The notes: generated by a model from the sequence alone, not told the origin. Shown: positions 7,167 to 15,740, counted from the stretch's first letter. The stretch is 64,000 nucleotides of DNA from DASYFG01 sp036498565 (GCA_036498565.1 DASYFG010000004.1:124001-188000); one strand, 5' to 3'. A program made the numbers and translations.

Positions 7167-8126
7167 ATGACGATTCAACAAGATATTTTGGCGGAAATTA
7201 AACAATACGAGACGATTATTATTCATCGTCACCAACGACCTGATCCGGATGCGTTCGGCTCTCAGCTTGGTTTGAAGGCGATTTTAAGTGCGTCTTTTCC
7301 TGATAAAAAAATCTACGCAGTGGGCAAAAACGTCCCTGGTTTGGCGTGGATTGGGGAAATGGATGTCATTGAAGACAAAGTTTATCGTGACGCTTTGGTG
7401 ATTGTGACCGACACGGCCAATTCACCACGCGTTGATGATTTACGTTATGACACCGGCCGGGAATTGATCAAAATTGATCACCATCCGAATGACGAACCTT
7501 ACGGCGATTGGTTTTGGGTGGAAGCCGGTCAATCAGCGACCAGCACGATGATTTATCAGTTTTACGAACAATTGGCTGACGAACTGACGTTGACCAAAGA
7601 AGCGGCGCGCTTGTTGTACATCGGAATTGCCGGCGACACCGGTCGTTTTAACTATGGCTTGAACACGGAAACAATGCGCGTGGTGGGTGAATTGCTGAAA
7701 ATGGACGTGGATTATCCAACGATTCACCAACGTATGGACACGATTTCGCAAAACGCTGCGAAATTAGCGGGTTACGTTTTGCAAAACGTGACGGTTCTAG
7801 ATAGCGGTTTTGCTTATTTTATTTTGACCAATGAAATGATTGAAGCGGCTGAATTAGGCGAAGCGGGGACGGCTTTTGTCGTGCCTTTGCCGGCAAAAAT
7901 TGATCGCGTGAAAGCGTGGGCAATTTTTGAACAACAAGACGAGGGCAACTATCGCGTGCGTTTGCGGAGTCGCTCGATTGTCATTAATACAATTGCCAAG
8001 CAATTTGAAGGTGGTGGACATCCACTAGCTTCGGGCGCTTGGGCCCAAAACGAACGCGATGTGACGCGTTTGATTGAAACGGTGGATGCGGCTTTGCAAG
8101 CGGCTGAAGCTGCAAAGGAGAACTAA
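7167..8126 (+). CDS. nrnA: DHH-family phosphoesterase, NrnA-type oligoribonuclease / pAp phosphatase
   Basis: NrnA-type enzymes degrade short RNA oligomers and 3'-phosphoadenosine 5'-phosphate; some act on pApA. The protein of about 319 residues shows HRHQRPDPDAFGS (DHH motif I), VTDTANSPR, IDHHPNDEPYGD (the DHH triad) and GIAGDTGRF. The C-terminal DHHA1 motif is GGGHPLASGA. ATG 7167 starts at the conserved N-terminus (MTIQQDILAEI); an in-frame TTG at 7149 is less likely. The stop overlaps the helicase start (TAATG), linking two RNA-metabolism genes. It has no cysteine. Confidence 0.9.
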   Translation: MTIQQDILAEIKQYETIIIHRHQRPDPDAFGSQLGLKAILSASFPDKKIYAVGKNVPGLAWIGEMDVIEDKVYRDALVIVTDTANSPRVDDLRYDTGRELIKIDHHPNDEPYGDWFWVEAGQSATSTMIYQFYEQLADELTLTKEAARLLYIGIAGDTGRFNYGLNTETMRVVGELLKMDVDYPTIHQRMDTISQNAAKLAGYVLQNVTVLDSGFAYFILTNEMIEAAELGEAGTAFVVPLPAKIDRVKAWAIFEQQDEGNYRVRLRSRSIVINTIAKQFEGGGHPLASGAWAQNERDVTRLIETVDAALQAAEAAKEN

Positions 8127-9481
8127 TGGCAAATCAATTTGCACAGTTTGCATTAAAACCAGAAATTATCCAAGCCCTTGATGGGATTGGCTTTACCCAA
8201 CCAACAGCCGTTCAGGAAAAACTAATTCCAGACGTTTTGCGCGGACGCGATGTCGTCGGCCAAAGTCAAACCGGTTCGGGAAAAACACACACATTCTTGA
8301 TTCCAATTTTTAATAACTTGAACGTGAATGCCCAAGAAGTGCAGGCGGTCATTACCACACCATCGCGTGAATTGGCGCAACAAATCGTCAACGCCGCGCG
8401 TAAATTAGCGGAACAACTAGACGCTGATATCACGATTGCAAACTATGTCGGTGGTACGGACAAAGCCCGTCAAATCAAAGCATTAGAAGCCAAGCAACCA
8501 CAAATCGTGGTTGGCACGCCGGGTCGTATCAAAGATTTGATGGACGAACAAGCTTTGGCTTTGCACACCGTGAAAACTTTGGTGGTCGATGAAGCCGACA
8601 TGACGCTAGACATGGGCTTTTTGGCCGAAGTTGACGCAATTGCTGGGCGCATGCCAGAAAATTTGCAGACGTTGATTTTCTCAGCAACAATGCCACAAAA
8701 GTTGCAACCGTTCTTGAAAAAGTATTTGAACAACGCGCATTTTGAAGCAATTCCCGTTTCAACGGTGATTGCAGACACAATTGATAACTGGTTGCTGGCA
8801 ACCAAGTCTCGCGATCGTGGTGATGTGATTTATCGTTTGTTGACGTTGGGAACGCCTTACTTGGCTTTGATTTTCACCAACACGAAAGAACGGGCGAAGG
8901 AATTGACGGCTGATTTGCGTGGCCGTGGTTTGAAAGTCGCTGAAATTCACGGTGACATCGAGCCTCGTGAACGTCGTCGGGTGATGAAGCAAATCCAAGA
9001 TTTGCAATTCCAATACGTGGTGGCAACTGATTTGGCGGCGCGTGGGATTGACATTGAAGGTGTCAGCCACGTCATCAACGATGATATGCCCGATGAATTG
9101 GAATTCTTCGTCCACCGCGTAGGTCGGACGGGTCGTAACGGTATGCCTGGTTTGGCGGTGACGTTGTACGGACCAGATGATGAAGCCAAAGTGGCCGAAT
9201 TAGAAGCTTTGGGGATTGAATTTACCGCTAAGCAGATTAAGGGCGACGAAATTGTTGATGTTAAAGACCGTCGCGCCCGTGTCCAACGAACAGCATCAAC
9301 CAAAAAGCTCGACCCAACCATGGTCGGCATGGTCAAAAAGAAGAAAAAGATGGTCAAACCCGGTTACAAGCGCCAAATCAAAAATGCGATTAAGCGTAAG
9401 AACCAAATGGATCGTCGCATTGCCGCGCGTGAAGAAATGCGCGCAACGCGTAAGGCAAATAAGCGCGCAGCTGGCAAGTAG
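8126..9481 (+). CDS. cshB: DEAD-box RNA helicase (CshB-like)
   Basis: This 451-residue ATP-dependent RNA helicase has the Q motif (FTQPTAVQEKLIP), Walker A SQTGSGKT, TPSRELAQQ, DEAD within VVDEADMTLD, and SAT (FSATMPQK). The second RecA domain carries VATDLAARGIDI and HRVGRTGRNG. The tail (about residues 395-451) is very rich in Lys and Arg and suits RNA binding. The order after a DHH phosphoesterase and the basic tail resemble CshB/YqfR, which acts in cold-shock RNA remodelling and ribosome assembly. No terminator is seen before the alaS leader. Confidence 0.88.
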   Translation: MANQFAQFALKPEIIQALDGIGFTQPTAVQEKLIPDVLRGRDVVGQSQTGSGKTHTFLIPIFNNLNVNAQEVQAVITTPSRELAQQIVNAARKLAEQLDADITIANYVGGTDKARQIKALEAKQPQIVVGTPGRIKDLMDEQALALHTVKTLVVDEADMTLDMGFLAEVDAIAGRMPENLQTLIFSATMPQKLQPFLKKYLNNAHFEAIPVSTVIADTIDNWLLATKSRDRGDVIYRLLTLGTPYLALIFTNTKERAKELTADLRGRGLKVAEIHGDIEPRERRRVMKQIQDLQFQYVVATDLAARGIDIEGVSHVINDDMPDELEFFVHRVGRTGRNGMPGLAVTLYGPDDEAKVAELEALGIEFTAKQIKGDEIVDVKDRRARVQRTASTKKLDPTMVGMVKKKKKMVKPGYKRQIKNAIKRKNQMDRRIAAREEMRATRKANKRAAGK

Positions 9482-9498
9482 TCAACGGATTTGGAATT

Positions 9499-9507
9499 TG
9501 GTAAACT
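9499..9507 (+). promoter_or_regulatory. Extended -10 promoter of the alaS T-box transcript
   Basis: TGG followed by TAAACT (9502-9507). The same nonamer starts the rplU and thi transcripts. No strong -35 is seen. Confidence 0.45.
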
Positions 9508-9517
9508 AAACGATGGA

Positions 9518-9716
9518 TATATGTTCACGACGTGGTCAAAAGCGATTTGCCGGCTGGTGCAAGGTAAACAAGCGGCGTGAACAGGCTCCCATCAATTTGT
9601 GCTGAAAACAGCACCGCGCCGCAGCGTTATCGCGTTTTAAAGGTTAATGACAGCGTCATTGCAAAGTTGGGTGGTACCACGGTCACACGTCCCAATATTT
9701 GTAATGGCGTTTTTTG
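9518..9716 (+). ncRNA. T-box leader RNA of alaS
   Basis: Stem I is closed by GTTCACG (9521-9527) with CGTGAAC (9576-9582). Its distal loop carries GCTGGTGCAAGG, a known T-box stem I element. The 3' side (about 9570-9582) contains GCG triplets that could be the alanine specifier. The T-box core GGGTGGTACCACG is at 9669-9681. A long terminator stem (9654-9671 with 9691-9709) is followed by T residues and would be displaced by the antiterminator when uncharged tRNA-Ala binds. The exact specifier was not modelled. Confidence 0.93.
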
Positions 9717-9760
9717 CATTTTTTACGAGAAAATCAATTCAAACTATTCAGGAGAATAAC

Positions 9761-12424
9761 ATGGCAGTCCCATACAAAACATCAGCTGAAATTCGCCAAT
9801 TGTGGCTGGATTTCTTTGTCACAAAAGGTCACACGATTGAACCGTCAAAATCATTGATTCCGGTCGACGATCCAACTTTGCTTTGGATTAACTCCGGCGT
9901 TGCCACGTTGAAAAAGTACTTTGATGGTAGCGTTATTCCCGAAAATCCCCGCATTACCAACTCACAAAAGTCAATCCGCACAAACGACATTGAAAACGTC
10001 GGTAAAACCGCGCGTCACCACACATTATTTGAAATGTTGGGAAACTTTTCAATTGGTGATTACTTTAAGGAAGAAGCGATTGTGTGGGCGTGGGAATTTT
10101 TGACGAGTGACAAGTGGTTGGCGATTCCGGCCGATTTGTTGTACGTCACGGTGCACCCCGATGATTTGGAAGCGCGTCAGATTTGGCATGAAAAAGTTGG
10201 TTTGGCACAAGAACGCATCATTGATATTCCAAAGAACTTTTGGGACATCGGTGAAGGACCAAGTGGCCCCAACTCAGAAATTTTCGTTGATCGTGGCGTC
10301 GAATTCCAAGATTTGCCTGATGGTGATCCGGAAATGTATCCGGGTGGTGAAAACGAACGTTATTTGGAAATCTGGAACTTGGTTTTCTCACAATACAACC
10401 ATTTGCCAGGTTTGACGGATCCAAAAGATTATCCAGAATTACCCCACAAAAACATTGATACGGGTGCTGGTTTGGAACGCATCACCAGCTTCTTCCAAAA
10501 TGCCAAAACGAACTTTGAAACGGATTTGTTCTTGCCAATTATTGAGGCAACAGAAAAGTTGGCCGACGTGAAATACGGCGACAATGTTGACACGGACATC
10601 AGTTTCAAAGTCATTGCCGACCACGTTCGCGCCATTACATTTGCCATTGGTGACGGGGCTTTGCCATCTAACGAAGGGCGCGGTTACGTGATTCGTCGTT
10701 TGTTGCGTCGTGCCGTGTTGCACGGTCAAAACTTGGGTATCAAGGGGCAATTCTTGACGGATTTGGTGCCGGTCGTTGGGGACATTATGGCGAGCTACTA
10801 CCCAGAAGTTAAAGCCAATGCAGCCAAAATTCAAAAAACAGTGGCGGCTGAAGAAAAGCGCTTCGGTGAAACGTTGGCGGGTGGTTTAACCTTGCTCCAA
10901 GAAGTTATCGCTCAAACAAAAGCGCGCGGTGATCAACAAATTAACGGCGAAGACGCCTTCAAATTGTACGATACGTACGGTTTCCCGTTGGAATTGACCG
11001 AAGAGCAAGCCCAAGCGGCTGGTTTGGGCGTTGACGAAGCTGGCTTTAACGTCCAAATGCAAGCACAACGTGATCGCGCGCGCGCCGCTCGTTCAAATGA
11101 CAAATCAATGGGCGCGCAAAGTGCCGTGTTAACGGATTTGGATGTTGAATCAAATTACGTTGGTTGGTCAAAAACTGACGTGCAAGGCGCACAAATCGTG
11201 GCTTTGATTGCTGAAGATGCGTTGCAAGACCGTGTCGAAGCCGGCCAACGCGCGCAAGTGGTCTTTAATACGACACCATTTTATGCTGAAATGGGTGGCC
11301 AAGTTGCCGACTTTGGTACGATTGCCAATGCAACGGGCGAAGTGGTTGCCCAAGTGATTGATGTGCAAAAAGCACCGAACGGCCAATATTTGCACACAGT
11401 TGAGACTTTGGCGGATTTGCATTTGAATGAAATTGTGGATTTGCAAGTTGATTTGGCGCGTCACAATGCCGTTTCTAAAAACCACACGGCAACACACATG
11501 TTGGACCAAGCTTTGCGCAACTTGATTGGCAACGATGTGCATCAAGCTGGTTCATTTGTCGGACCAGATGCGCTGCGCTTTGACTTTAACCACGAAGGAC
11601 CGGTTGCACCTGAGGTTTTGGCTGACATCGAAACTCTAATCAATGACAAAATCGCCGAAGCATTGCCGGTTTCTTGGGTTGAAACGGACATCGAAACAGC
11701 GCAACAAATGGGCGCAGTGGCGGTCTTTGGTGAAAAATATGGCGACGTGGTGCGCGTGGTTTCGATTGGGGATTTCAACAAGGAATTCGACGGTGGAACT
11801 CATGCGAACAACACGGCCGAACTTGGTTTGTTCAAAATCACGAGTGAAAGCGGCACGGGAGCTGGTATTCGTCGGATTGAAGCGACAACTGGTCAAGCTG
11901 CGTTCAAATTATTGAATGATCGGGCCAACATTTTGGCGCAATTAGCCGATGCGTTGAAAGTACAACACGTCAGCGATGTGCCAGCCAAAGTGGCAACTTT
12001 GCAAGAAGACTTGAAATTGGCGCAACGTCAAAATGAAAGTTTGGAAGGCAAATTAGCCGCCCAAGCCGCAAACGACGTCTTCAAGGACGTGCAAACAGCT
12101 AACGGCACAACTTTCATCACGGCGCAATTGCAAGTTTCTGGTATGGACGCGTTGCGTCAAGTTGCCGACAATTGGAAGCAAAGCACGCCAAGTGAGGTGC
12201 TCGTTTTGGCCGCAGCGAACGATGACAAAGTTAGTTTGATTGTTGCAGCGACACCTGAAGCCCAAACCAAAGGCATTAAGGCTGGTGATTTGATCAAAGC
12301 GATTGCACCACAAGTTGGCGGTGGCGGTGGCGGTCGTCCAGACATGGCGCAAGCCGGCGGTAAGAATCCAGCGGGAATTCCAGCGGCCTTTGCAGCGGTG
12401 AGTGAATTTTTAACGAATGCATAA
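9761..12424 (+). CDS. alaS: Alanine--tRNA ligase
   Basis: AlaRS charges tRNA-Ala and edits mischarged Ser and Gly. From ATG 9761 (CAGGAG upstream, after the T-box) it has 887 residues, a normal length. The catalytic domain, the tRNA recognition region, the editing domain (NHTATHML) and a glycine-rich C-terminal region (GGGGGGRPDMAQAGG) are all present. The editing-site motif, usually ELCGGTH, reads EFDGGTH: the zinc-binding Cys (Cys666 in E. coli) is Asp677 here. I see no cysteine in the whole protein. The upstream frame to 9647 lies within the T-box and is not coding. Confidence 0.97.
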   Translation: MAVPYKTSAEIRQLWLDFFVTKGHTIEPSKSLIPVDDPTLLWINSGVATLKKYFDGSVIPENPRITNSQKSIRTNDIENVGKTARHHTLFEMLGNFSIGDYFKEEAIVWAWEFLTSDKWLAIPADLLYVTVHPDDLEARQIWHEKVGLAQERIIDIPKNFWDIGEGPSGPNSEIFVDRGVEFQDLPDGDPEMYPGGENERYLEIWNLVFSQYNHLPGLTDPKDYPELPHKNIDTGAGLERITSFFQNAKTNFETDLFLPIIEATEKLADVKYGDNVDTDISFKVIADHVRAITFAIGDGALPSNEGRGYVIRRLLRRAVLHGQNLGIKGQFLTDLVPVVGDIMASYYPEVKANAAKIQKTVAAEEKRFGETLAGGLTLLQEVIAQTKARGDQQINGEDAFKLYDTYGFPLELTEEQAQAAGLGVDEAGFNVQMQAQRDRARAARSNDKSMGAQSAVLTDLDVESNYVGWSKTDVQGAQIVALIAEDALQDRVEAGQRAQVVFNTTPFYAEMGGQVADFGTIANATGEVVAQVIDVQKAPNGQYLHTVETLADLHLNEIVDLQVDLARHNAVSKNHTATHMLDQALRNLIGNDVHQAGSFVGPDALRFDFNHEGPVAPEVLADIETLINDKIAEALPVSWVETDIETAQQMGAVAVFGEKYGDVVRVVSIGDFNKEFDGGTHANNTAELGLFKITSESGTGAGIRRIEATTGQAAFKLLNDRANILAQLADALKVQHVSDVPAKVATLQEDLKLAQRQNESLEGKLAAQAANDVFKDVQTANGTTFITAQLQVSGMDALRQVADNWKQSTPSEVLVLAAANDDKVSLIVAATPEAQTKGIKAGDLIKAIAPQVGGGGGGRPDMAQAGGKNPAGIPAAFAAVSEFLTNA

Positions 12425-12450
12425 CTTTTTTACCTTTTTTCCAATAAAGC

Positions 12451-12459
12451 TGGTAAAAT
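12451..12459 (+). promoter_or_regulatory. Extended -10 promoter of ireB-ruvX-DUF1292
   Basis: TGG followed by TAAAAT (12454-12459), about 40 bp upstream of ireB. Confidence 0.4.
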
Positions 12460-12496
12460 AAAGACATGCAATACCAAATCGAAAGGAGCGTACGCC

Positions 12497-12748
12497 ATGA
12501 CAGTCAACGATGAAACAGCAGTTTTTAATTTTAATGATGAATTGCCAAAGAGCGTTCGTGAGACATTAGAAGTGGTTTACACGGCTTTGGAAGACAAGGG
12601 TTACAACCCAATCAACCAAATCGTCGGGTATTTGATTTCCAGTGATCCTGCTTATATTCCCCGCGCCAACGATGCTCGGAATTTAATTAAGCGCCACGAA
12701 CGCGATGAAATTATCGAAGAACTCGTGCGTGCGTATTTGAACAAATAA
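12497..12748 (+). CDS. ireB: IreB family regulatory phosphoprotein (DUF965)
   Basis: This 83-residue protein matches the IreB/YrzL family: NDELPKSVRETL, ALEDKGYNPINQIVGYLISSDPAYI, and the C-terminal RHERDEIIEELVRAYL. In Enterococcus IreB is a substrate of the Ser/Thr kinase IreK and negatively affects cephalosporin resistance. GAAAGGAG precedes the ATG. The stop overlaps the ruvX start (TAATG), and the alaS-ireB-ruvX order is typical of Firmicutes. Confidence 0.93.
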   Translation: MTVNDETAVFNFNDELPKSVRETLEVVYTALEDKGYNPINQIVGYLISSDPAYIPRANDARNLIKRHERDEIIEELVRAYLNK

Positions 12749-13182
12749 TGCGCGTATTAGGACTTGATGTCGGCAGTCGCACAGTCGGTGTTGCTGTCAG
12801 TGATCCGATGGGATGGACAGCACAAGGTGTTGAAATCATTGCCATTAACGAAGACGAAGCCCAATTTGGCTTGGAGCGTTTAGGTGAAATTCTAAACGAT
12901 ACCAAAGCCAAAGGGGTGGTACTTGGTTTGCCCAAAAACATGAATAACAGCGAGGGCCCACGAGCACAAGCGGCGCGTAATTATGCAAAAATGATTGAAG
13001 AAAAGTTTGGTTTGCCAACGGATTTTCAAGATGAACGTTTAACGACCGTCGAAGCTGAACGCATGTTAATTGAAGAAGCAGATATTTCCCGCAAGAAGCG
13101 CAAAGCCGTGATTGATAAGATGGCAGCGAGCTTGATTTTACAAAACTACCTCGATCGTAACGGCAAATTAGCCCAAAATTAA
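12748..13182 (+). CDS. ruvX: Holliday junction resolvase-like protein RuvX (YqgF)
   Basis: This 144-residue RNase H-like nuclease contains GLDVGSRTVGVAVSD at the N-terminus (first catalytic Asp), VLGLPKNMNNSEGPRA in the middle, and DERLTTVEAER. YqgF proteins act in pre-16S rRNA 5' maturation and may also resolve junctions. It overlaps ireB by 1 bp and is followed after 32 bp by the DUF1292 gene with its own GAAAGGA site. Confidence 0.93.
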   Translation: MRVLGLDVGSRTVGVAVSDPMGWTAQGVEIIAINEDEAQFGLERLGEILNDTKAKGVVLGLPKNMNNSEGPRAQAARNYAKMIEEKFGLPTDFQDERLTTVEAERMLIEEADISRKKRKAVIDKMAASLILQNYLDRNGKLAQN

Positions 13183-13214
13183 GCTAATTTGCGGATCCTG
13201 AAAGGACAATAATC

Positions 13215-13514
13215 ATGAGCGAACAAAACGAAGAACAATACATCACATTGGTGGACGAAGACGGTTCAGAAGCGCTATATTCAGTGCTTTTCACTTTCCA
13301 CTCAGATGACTACGACAAGGATTACATTTTGTTGTACCCAGCCGGTGTTGAAGAAGACGAAGAAGTTGATATCCAAGCCTTCATCTTTAACCCTGACGAA
13401 GATGGCGAAGCAGTCGAAGGTGATTTGCAACCCATCGAAGATGACAAAGAATGGGACATGGTCGAAGAAGTGTTGAACACTTTCTTGGAAGACGACAACA
13501 ACTTTGAAGGTTAA
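13215..13514 (+). CDS. DUF1292 domain protein (YrzB-like)
   Basis: This 99-residue, strongly acidic protein (ITLVDEDGSEALYSVLFTF..., many Asp and Glu) belongs to DUF1292/YrzB, which usually follows ruvX in Firmicutes. The biochemical role is unknown. It ends the alaS-linked cluster and is followed by a strong terminator. Confidence 0.85.
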   Translation: MSEQNEEQYITLVDEDGSEALYSVLFTFHSDDYDKDYILLYPAGVEEDEEVDIQAFIFNPDEDGEAVEGDLQPIEDDKEWDMVEEVLNTFLEDDNNFEG

Positions 13515-13522
13515 TAAATTCC

Positions 13523-13560
13523 AAACTGGGTGGCCGAATTGGCTGCCCAGTTTTGTTTTA
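13523..13560 (+). terminator. Terminator after DUF1292 gene
   Basis: AACTGGGTGGCC (13524-13535) pairs with GGCTGCCCAGTT (13541-13552), followed by TTGTTTT. Confidence 0.85.
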
Positions 13561-13594
13561 ACGGCGGTTATTTCCGCTAGAAAAGGAGTCGAAT

Positions 13595-14020
13595 TTGGCT
13601 ATTGATGAACGATTTTATCGCTTTGATCGTGATTTTGACGTGATGCGTTTTGTCATTCGTATGATTGAAAAACGGAATCCAATTTATGAAAAAAACGATT
13701 TGGTCAAAAGACAACAATTATTGGATCGCCAAGAACGTATTGTGCGCGAAGAAATTGATTTGATTAAAGATTATCGCTTTTTTGACGATGGCGATTTGTT
13801 TATTTCAAGCAAGGTCATTAACGACAAAGTCAAGGCGCGTGGTGAAGAATATCGCGTGGTATTAGCGGTTCCGGCCAAACGTAAGTTTGCCAAGAAGCTG
13901 CAAGATTTAGGCGTCAAAGTCACGTATCGTGATTTTCAAGGGGACGATGTGATCTATTGGTCGGTTAAAGACGCGCATGCTGCGATGCATCCGGTTGTGG
14001 ATGATAGCAAAGGTGTTTAA
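13595..14020 (+). CDS. Conserved hypothetical protein with a TTG start
   Basis: This 141-residue protein is rich in Arg, Lys, Asp and Glu with no membrane segment (MAIDERFYRFDRDFDVMRF at the N-terminus). The start is TTG at 13595, supported by AAAGGAG about 7 nt upstream and no competing ATG. The C-terminal half (residues about 80-130: YRVVLAVPAKRKFAKKLQDL) looks like a small alpha/beta domain. I do not recognise the family. It has base composition like its core neighbours, no cysteine, and terminators on both sides, so it is probably monocistronic. Confidence 0.72.
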   Translation: MAIDERFYRFDRDFDVMRFVIRMIEKRNPIYEKNDLVKRQQLLDRQERIVREEIDLIKDYRFFDDGDLFISSKVINDKVKARGEEYRVVLAVPAKRKFAKKLQDLGVKVTYRDFQGDDVIYWSVKDAHAAMHPVVDDSKGV

Positions 14021-14051
14021 AAAGTGTTAGTCATGTGACTAACACTTTTTG
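14021..14051. terminator. Bidirectional terminator
   Basis: AGTGTTAGTCA (14023-14033) pairs perfectly with TGACTAACACT (14036-14046), with A-run and T-run flanks. It separates the core cluster from the accessory genes. Confidence 0.85.
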
Positions 14052-14089
14052 TGTATAATGAATAATATTTAAGGAAAAGGGCACGAAAT

Positions 14090-14359
14090 ATGAAGCAGAG
14101 CGAAAAAGACGCGATTCTAGTGCTTGAAAAGGCGCTAAATAATCAAGCGTTAGAGTATTACACATTTGATATTCAAGACTACTTTGCAGATGACGCGGAG
14201 CAGTTAGATATTGACAATCCGCAAATGGCTGACTATTTGCAAGACATCATTCCTGAATTTACTGATTCATACACCATTCCCGAAGAACAAGAATGGTTAT
14301 CAAAATTGAAAAAGATTATTGAACATGCAAAAAGTTTGGCAACAGATAATCAAATATGA
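14090..14359 (+). CDS. Small acidic protein, first of a tandem duplicate pair (possible immunity protein)
   Basis: This 89-residue, mostly helical acidic protein contains IQDYFAD (residues about 28-34) and YLQDIIPEFT (about 49-58). The next gene encodes a paralogue with about half of all residues identical. A TATAAT (14054-14059) and AAGGAAAAGGG lie upstream. Family not recognised. Small, acidic, tandemly duplicated genes next to a barstar homologue suggest toxin-immunity proteins; this is inference from context. Codon use is more AT-rich than in neighbouring core genes, suggesting transfer. Confidence 0.7.
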   Translation: MKQSEKDAILVLEKALNNQALEYYTFDIQDYFADDAEQLDIDNPQMADYLQDIIPEFTDSYTIPEEQEWLSKLKKIIEHAKSLATDNQI

Positions 14360-14402
14360 CAACCATAGCCGTGTATTGTAGCCAAATAAACGAGGAAAAC
14401 CT

Positions 14403-14669
14403 ATGTTGAAAATTGAAAAAGAAGCAATTGATGTCATGGAAAAAGCATTTACCGACAACGAGTTATGGTCATATGTATTTGTGATTCAGGATTATTTTGC
14501 AGACGAAACAGATCAGTTAGAAATTGAAAGTCCTAAATTCGATAACTATCTACAAGATGTTATCCCTGAATTTACTGAAGGGTACGACAACACCAAAGCC
14601 AAGAAATGGTTGGCAGAATTACGCAAGATTATTGACCATGCAAAAACACTGTTGGTTGAAAATAACTGA
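14403..14669 (+). CDS. Small acidic protein, second of the tandem pair (possible immunity protein)
   Basis: This 88-residue paralogue of the preceding gene keeps the same spacing of IQDYFAD, YLQDVIPEFT and the C-terminal KKWLAELRKIIDHAK helix. GAGGAAAAC precedes the ATG. Divergence to about 50% identity while keeping these blocks suggests an older duplication, possibly matched to variant toxins. No toxin gene is adjacent. The function is unknown. Confidence 0.7.
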   Translation: MLKIEKEAIDVMEKAFTDNELWSYVFVIQDYFADETDQLEIESPKFDNYLQDVIPEFTEGYDNTKAKKWLAELRKIIDHAKTLLVENN

Positions 14670-14713
14670 AATAAAAAACAGTGGCACAACTTAACAACAA
14701 TTGGGGATGTAAC

Positions 14714-14995
14714 ATGACCAAATTAGTATTAGATTTAAGTAAATTGAATACACCCAAAGAATTACAGTCTTATTTGGCTCACATGTTAGGCTTTCCTGAT
14801 TGGTACGGAAATAATTGGTCTGCTTATTGGGATATGATCGCTCGAACGATTGAATTGCCTAACGAGTTGGTTATTGTTGGGTTGAACGACTTGGCGGAAG
14901 TATTACCAGATGAGGCTAAGTATTTTAAGAAATATACGGATTTATATATTGAACAGTATGCTGACTTTGAGGGTGTGACGATTGAATACAAATAA
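14714..14995 (+). CDS. Barstar-family ribonuclease inhibitor
   Basis: This 93-residue protein has the barstar hallmark: LGFPDWYGNNWSAYWDMI at about residues 24-41, matching the family pattern of Tyr-Gly-x-Asn-x-x-Ala-x-x-Asp. Barstars inhibit barnase-type RNases by blocking the active site with an acidic helix. ATG 14714 (after GGGGATG) is preferred over a GTG at 14681. No barnase-like RNase lies nearby, so it is an orphan antidote or the immunity gene for a toxin made by competitors. Confidence 0.82.
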   Translation: MTKLVLDLSKLNTPKELQSYLAHMLGFPDWYGNNWSAYWDMIARTIELPNELVIVGLNDLAEVLPDEAKYFKKYTDLYIEQYADFEGVTIEYK

Positions 14996-14997
14996 TA

Positions 14998-15024
14998 AAG
15001 GTACTGCTTTGGCGGTGCTTTTTA
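14998..15024 (+). terminator. Terminator after the barstar gene
   Basis: A 10-bp stem with G-U pairs (14998-15007 with 15012-15021) and a T tail. Confidence 0.55.
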
Positions 15025-15086
15025 TCATGCGATAGAGTAATATCGTTCTGGAAGTGTTTAATATACGCATGTTAGGCACAAGGTGT

Positions 15087-15092
15087 TATAAT
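15087..15092 (+). promoter_or_regulatory. -10 element of the toxin-antitoxin operon
   Basis: A perfect TATAAT about 32 bp upstream of the antitoxin ATG. No convincing -35 or operator palindrome was identified. Confidence 0.45.
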
Positions 15093-15123
15093 AGAATTAC
15101 CAAGAAAAGGATGGAACAAGATT

Positions 15124-15435
15124 ATGGCAACCCACCCACCAGCACGTATCTATATGAACATTGACCCAGACGCCAAAGAAAAGGCGACCGAAGTTTACGA
15201 AAAACTAGGCATGAATTTAACTACTGCAATCACGTTATTCTTAAACCAGTCTATCCGTGAACAGGCGCTACCGTTTACGCCAACATTAGAGCCAGTCAAG
15301 GCGCATACGTTAGATGACTTTACAGATGACTTTGTGAGCGGTTTGAAAGAAGCTCATACACAAGCGGTAAATGGTGAAGGAACATCAACTGACCAAATGC
15401 GCGTCGAATTTGCCGACTTTAAAAAGGCGTGGTAA
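15124..15435 (+). CDS. RelB/DinJ family antitoxin
   Basis: This 103-residue protein has a ribbon-helix-helix N-terminus: RIYMNIDPDAKEKATEVYEKLG, then MNLTTAITLFLNQSI, the RelB/DinJ pattern. The C-terminal half would wrap the toxin. AAAAGGATG is upstream. It overlaps or abuts the toxin gene. Such antitoxins neutralise the toxin and repress their own promoter. Confidence 0.9.
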   Translation: MATHPPARIYMNIDPDAKEKATEVYEKLGMNLTTAITLFLNQSIREQALPFTPTLEPVKAHTLDDFTDDFVSGLKEAHTQAVNGEGTSTDQMRVEFADFKKAW

Positions 15436-15440
15436 GCGGT

Positions 15441-15740
15441 ATGCAAGTTATTGTAACGCCCAAGGCCAAAAGCGACATTCAAAGCAATGTGTTATATATT
15501 GCCAAAGAGCTAGGTAGTCCAGCCACGGCCGAAAATCTTTATTTTGATTTGTTGGATGGGATAGACGCATTAGCAGACATCGCCAACACAAAAGCGCCGT
15601 ACATTGTGGACGGCGAGACCAGCTATTACAGATTTGACGTGAAGCAATGCGCCTTAATTTATGAACTGATAGCGGGAACGGTATATGTAGACCGTGTATT
15701 GCATCGTTTGCAAAATATTCCAGATCATTTAAATGAGTAG
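15441..15740 (+). CDS. RelE/ParE superfamily toxin
   Basis: This protein of about 99 residues begins MQVIVTPKAKSDIQSNVLYIAKELGSP, the RelE/ParE fold signature, and ends with the strand RVLHRLQNIPDHL. The toxin is either an mRNA interferase (RelE) or a gyrase poison (ParE); the sequence alone does not decide. The ATG at 15441 lies 6 nt after the antitoxin stop. An in-frame GTG at 15429 would overlap it. One cysteine (KQCALIYE) is present, rare in this window. Confidence 0.85.
   Translation: MQVIVTPKAKSDIQSNVLYIAKELGSPATAENLYFDLLDGIDALADIANTKAPYIVDGETSYYRFDVKQCALIYELIAGTVYVDRVLHRLQNIPDHLNE

Noticed and set aside
9647..9760. Longer alaS start at 9647.
   Set aside because: The segment is the T-box terminator region, and AlaRS proteins begin at the residue encoded at 9761.
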